Shown: in pieces, positions 61,675 to 64,000 of the stretch
How positions within the stretch are numbered: the first letter of the stretch is position 1
How the letters are laid out: every line of letters starts with the position of its first letter
DNA from: Bacilli bacterium
GTDB taxonomy: Bacteria > Bacillota_I > Bacilli_A > RF39 > UBA660
Assembly (NCBI GenBank): GCA_900768345.1
Contig: CAAGCO010000009.1
Span: 26,222 to 90,221 of the forward strand
DNA length: 64,000 nt
Direction: 5' to 3'
Position numbers and translations under genes: made by a program
The notes under the pieces: model-generated
The model's database searches: none
What the model was told of the DNA's origin: nothing
What the model saw: the letters and a program-made list of their open reading frames with translations, nothing else

Positions 61675-63681
61675 ATGAAAATAAAACAACAATTATTATT
61701 TTTAGTATTGATTTTAATATTTCCATTAATATTAAATGCAAAAATATCTGTAGATTATAGTAAAACTATAAAACACGCAAACGATTATATTAAAGATTTT
61801 CAATATAATAAGCTATATATTGTAAGTGGTACAACAAATTTTTCAGTACCATTTGAATACAAAAATAATGCTCTAGCAGTAAATAGTTCATTTAAAACAG
61901 GTGGTCTTTTAAATACACAAGAATTTGATATATCGAAAGGTGAAAGTAATAGTTCTTATTTATTCTCAGGAAGAGATTATTTTACTATGACTGAATCTGG
62001 AAGTGATGGTGTTTATGTAATTGAAAAAAGAGCAAATACTAACTATACTCTTAAATCAAAAACAGAAAAAAGTGGTGTAAGAGTTACAGAATATGTAAAA
62101 GAAAAAATAAGAGTTACAGGAACAGGTGAATATGTAAATCCTTGGGTATTTATTAAACCAGAATATAAAGTAAATATAACATTAGTAAATGCTAATTCAA
62201 ATGGAGCAACTTCAATCGTAGAAACTCTACAAGTTGAAGATAAAGAATATCCAATAAGTGCTAATAAGAGTTATTTCAAATATAAAGGAGATATGACTTG
62301 TAGTGGATATTATGATGAAGTAAGCGTTAACGGAAATAAACTTGTAATAAGAGGATTAACAAGCGATTTGAAATGTACAATAAAATATACTCCAGATAAC
62401 TTCAAAGTAACTGTTAATGCAACTAATGCAAGAGTTGAAGGAAATGGAAAATCATTTCCAGCTGAAACTAATGGAACAATAAAAGTAACAGGAACAGAAG
62501 GATATGCTCTAAGTAGTTTATCATGTACAAACTCACAATCAGGAAGTTACAAAGGTGGAAACTTAATTATAACTAACATAAGAAATGATACTGTTTGTAC
62601 AATGTATTTTACTAATCCTGGGAAAACCTTCTCATATACAGGTTCAAGAGCATCATATACTGTTCCATATACTGGATATTATAAATTAGAATCTTATGGA
62701 GCACAAGGAAATGGTTCAGGTGGAAAAGGTGGATATGCAAGTGAAATATTACTTTTAACAAAGAATACTTCATTAACTATAAATGTAGGTGGACAAAATG
62801 GATATAATGGAGGAGGCTCAGGATATTATAATGGTGGTGGAGCCTCAACTATTAAAAAAGGTTCAACTATTATTTTAGCAGGTGCCGGTGGTGGAGGAGG
62901 AAACTCTGGAACAGCCGGTGGAAAAGGTTCAGGTTCAGGTGGCGCATCAGCCGGTGGAAGCGGAAGAAACGGTGGCCCAGGTAGTGCCGGGACAAATGGA
63001 GCAGGAGGAGGCTCAGGATACAATTATTCATATCAAACAAACTGTAGTAGTTGTTACTATGGTTCAAATACTTGTACAGGCGGATATGTAAGTACAAACT
63101 GTAGTAGTTGTTATTATGGACACGATACATGTAGCTACGGTTGTGACGAAGAATGTGCTTGGTGTCAATATGATTGTAGTGGACCATATGGAGATAGTTT
63201 CACAGTAAGAGGATATTGTCCATGTTTAGCTAATGGTGGAAGTGGAAGCTGTAGTAATTTAGGATGCTTAGGTAGAAGTGGATATTCAAGAACATCAACA
63301 TCTTATAATGGACGTAGTAACTTAAGTGCAGGATGTAATGCAACAAGTGCAAGAAGCATTACAGTTATTGGTATTTGTTCATGGGATGGTGGTTGCTCAT
63401 ATGGATACAACTGTAGAGAATGCGGAACAACTAGAACAAATTGTAGTAGTTGTTACTATGGAGAAGATACTTGTAGCTATGGTTGTGATAGTGTCTGGGA
63501 TGAATGTAAAACCGGTTCAAACACATGTAGCTATGGTTGTGATACAAAAACAGTTGCATATAAATCAGGCTATGGTGGAACAAATAAATTTGATTCATCA
63601 GCAACAGAAAAACAAAATCTTGAAGGACAAAGAACTGGAAACGGACAAATAAAAATCAATTTCTATAAAGAAAGCGAATAA
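61675..63681 (+). CDS. Secreted Gly-rich and Cys-rich repeat protein, paralogue 1
   Basis: A 668-aa secreted protein of unknown function. Signal peptide at about 1-22 (cleavage near ILNAK). Residues 23-150 are a beta-rich domain shared with the next gene. Residues 160-315 hold two copies of a ~75-aa beta module (YKVNITLVNANSNG...; FKVTVNATNARVEGN...) ending in SDLKCTIKY or NDTVCTMYF. Residues 320-445 are a glycine-rich domain (YGAQGNGSGGKGGYASE; AGAGGGGGNSGTAGGKGS) resembling the glycine-rich domain of bacterial surface and phage tail-tip proteins. The C-terminus has cysteine repeats (NCSSCYYG and TCSYGCD). No cell-wall anchor is visible. Confidence 0.75.
   Translation: MKIKQQLLFLVLILIFPLILNAKISVDYSKTIKHANDYIKDFQYNKLYIVSGTTNFSVPFEYKNNALAVNSSFKTGGLLNTQEFDISKGESNSSYLFSGRDYFTMTESGSDGVYVIEKRANTNYTLKSKTEKSGVRVTEYVKEKIRVTGTGEYVNPWVFIKPEYKVNITLVNANSNGATSIVETLQVEDKEYPISANKSYFKYKGDMTCSGYYDEVSVNGNKLVIRGLTSDLKCTIKYTPDNFKVTVNATNARVEGNGKSFPAETNGTIKVTGTEGYALSSLSCTNSQSGSYKGGNLIITNIRNDTVCTMYFTNPGKTFSYTGSRASYTVPYTGYYKLESYGAQGNGSGGKGGYASEILLLTKNTSLTINVGGQNGYNGGGSGYYNGGGASTIKKGSTIILAGAGGGGGNSGTAGGKGSGSGGASAGGSGRNGGPGSAGTNGAGGGSGYNYSYQTNCSSCYYGSNTCTGGYVSTNCSSCYYGHDTCSYGCDEECAWCQYDCSGPYGDSFTVRGYCPCLANGGSGSCSNLGCLGRSGYSRTSTSYNGRSNLSAGCNATSARSITVIGICSWDGGCSYGYNCRECGTTRTNCSSCYYGEDTCSYGCDSVWDECKTGSNTCSYGCDTKTVAYKSGYGGTNKFDSSATEKQNLEGQRTGNGQIKINFYKESE
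63041..63551 (+). repeat. Cys-rich coding repeats
   Basis: Near-identical DNA segments encoding NCSSCYYG recur at about 63043, 63103 and 63442, and segments encoding TCSYGCD recur at about 63129, 63471 and 63525. These are diverged tandem units of one cysteine-rich module. Confidence 0.7.
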
Positions 63682-63685
63682 AAGC

Positions 63686-64000
63686 ATGAAAGATAGAAAG
63701 GGAAAATTATTACTATTATTATTGTTACTGCCATTTAGTGTAAACGCAGTGGTAAGAAATAATTATGATATAACAAAAGAAAATACAAATCTTTATATTA
63801 ATGATTTTAGTAGAAATAATATATATATTATAAAAAGCACTTCTTCATTTAATGTTCCGTTTATATATAACAACGGAACATTAAGCGTAGATACATATTT
63901 CAAAAATGGTGGTTTGTTAAATAGATATGAATTTTTAGTATCTAAATCTAAAGAGAACGATACATATTTATTTAATGGAAATAATTATTGGACACTAACA
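63686..64000 (+). CDS. Secreted protein, paralogue 2 (cut by window end)
   Basis: Partial gene of at least 105 codons, with AGAAAGGGA too far downstream to serve as ribosome-binding site and a weak one (AAAGCGAATAAAAGC) upstream. A signal peptide (LLLLLLLLPFSVNA) is followed by SSFNVPFIYNNGTLSVDTYFKNGGLL, which aligns with NFSVPFEYKNNALAVNSSFKTGGLL of the upstream gene, so the two are tandem paralogues. The gene starts five bases after the previous stop and continues past 64000. Confidence 0.85.
   Translation, partial: MKDRKGKLLLLLLLLPFSVNAVVRNNYDITKENTNLYINDFSRNNIYIIKSTSSFNVPFIYNNGTLSVDTYFKNGGLLNRYEFLVSKSKENDTYLFNGNNYWTLT

Noticed and set aside
62882..63652. Plus-strand out-of-frame ORFs over the Gly/Cys-rich gene
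   Set aside because: V/Q/E-rich products come from reading GGT/GGA and TGT repeats in another phase.
1..64000. tRNA, rRNA, tmRNA, SRP or RNase P genes
   Set aside because: I looked for GC-rich islands and conserved arms in the intergenic gaps and found none; small or diverged RNAs could still be missed.

Overview
The window is very AT-rich, densely packed DNA from a low-GC Gram-positive bacterium. It uses the standard bacterial code: TGA is a working stop (hrcA, murB) and tryptophan is TGG, so it is not a Mycoplasma-type code. The gene order is that of Firmicutes/Bacilli: hrcA-grpE-dnaK-dnaJ with CIRCE operators, dnaG-rpoD-trmK, yqfC-yqfD-ybeY-dgkA-cdd-era-yqzL-recO, spoIIGA-sigE-sigG-ylmC-type, lspA-rluD, and prpC-prkC-rsgA-rpe. 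Sigma-E with its protease SpoIIGA, sigma-G, YqfC/YqfD and a PASTA-bearing SpoVD/PBP2-type protein indicate an endospore-former or a recent descendant of one. Several proteins are shorter than usual (AlaRS without its C-terminal domain, a 53-aa L28 without the zinc region, a 26-aa YqzL). With the many surface-repeat proteins this suggests an uncultured, host-associated Bacilli lineage with a reduced genome (RF39/Erysipelotrichia-like; inference).

Layout. 1-3.8 kb: envelope proteins (DUF3048, a Pro/Ala-rich membrane protein, a BspA-like DUF285 repeat protein). 3.8-8.9 kb: T-box-controlled short alaS, an orphan radical SAM/SPASM enzyme, a lipoprotein, rlmN and a stray second rlmN 3' end. 8.9-12.9 kb: PP2C phosphatase, PASTA kinase, rsgA and rpe. 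13.5-17.3 kb: accessory island with a frameshifted prepilin gene, a C39-peptidase ABC exporter and two overlapping micro-ORFs with double-glycine leaders and GxxxG motifs, which look like a two-peptide (class IIb) bacteriocin, then a nuclease-family gene fragment. 17.3-21.7 kb: MarR-controlled heterodimeric ABC exporter. 21.7-26.7 kb: sporulation/era/recO operon. 27.4-34 kb: HrcA-CIRCE chaperone operon with a Cys-rich GrpE and an inserted pepF. 34-39.2 kb: dnaG-rpoD-trmK, a cyclophilin lipoprotein and folD. 39.2-42.7 kb: rpsD with a long leader, a thioredoxin-like membrane protein, murB, a short rpmB and an unknown. 42.7-50.7 kb: spoIIGA-sigE, three inserted envelope genes, sigG (with a hairpin over its ribosome-binding site), PRC-barrel protein, lspA, rluD. 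50.7-57.8 kb: TspO-like protein, rhomboid protease, lexA, a kinase-like protein, a truncated prepilin, PBP and an XRE regulator with membrane anchor. 57.8-64 kb: GspE/PilB-type ATPase, prepilin, proS, and a pair of Gly/Cys-rich secreted paralogues, the second cut by the window end.

The strongest candidate for an undescribed system is the 14.6-17.0 kb peptide-export locus. Next are the three envelope genes embedded between sigE and sigG, the Cys-rich GrpE, and a 13-base motif (A7 then GAAGTG) that recurs in front of three genes. No rRNA, tRNA, CRISPR array or intact insertion sequence was seen. All assignments come from reading the sequence; no database search was run.
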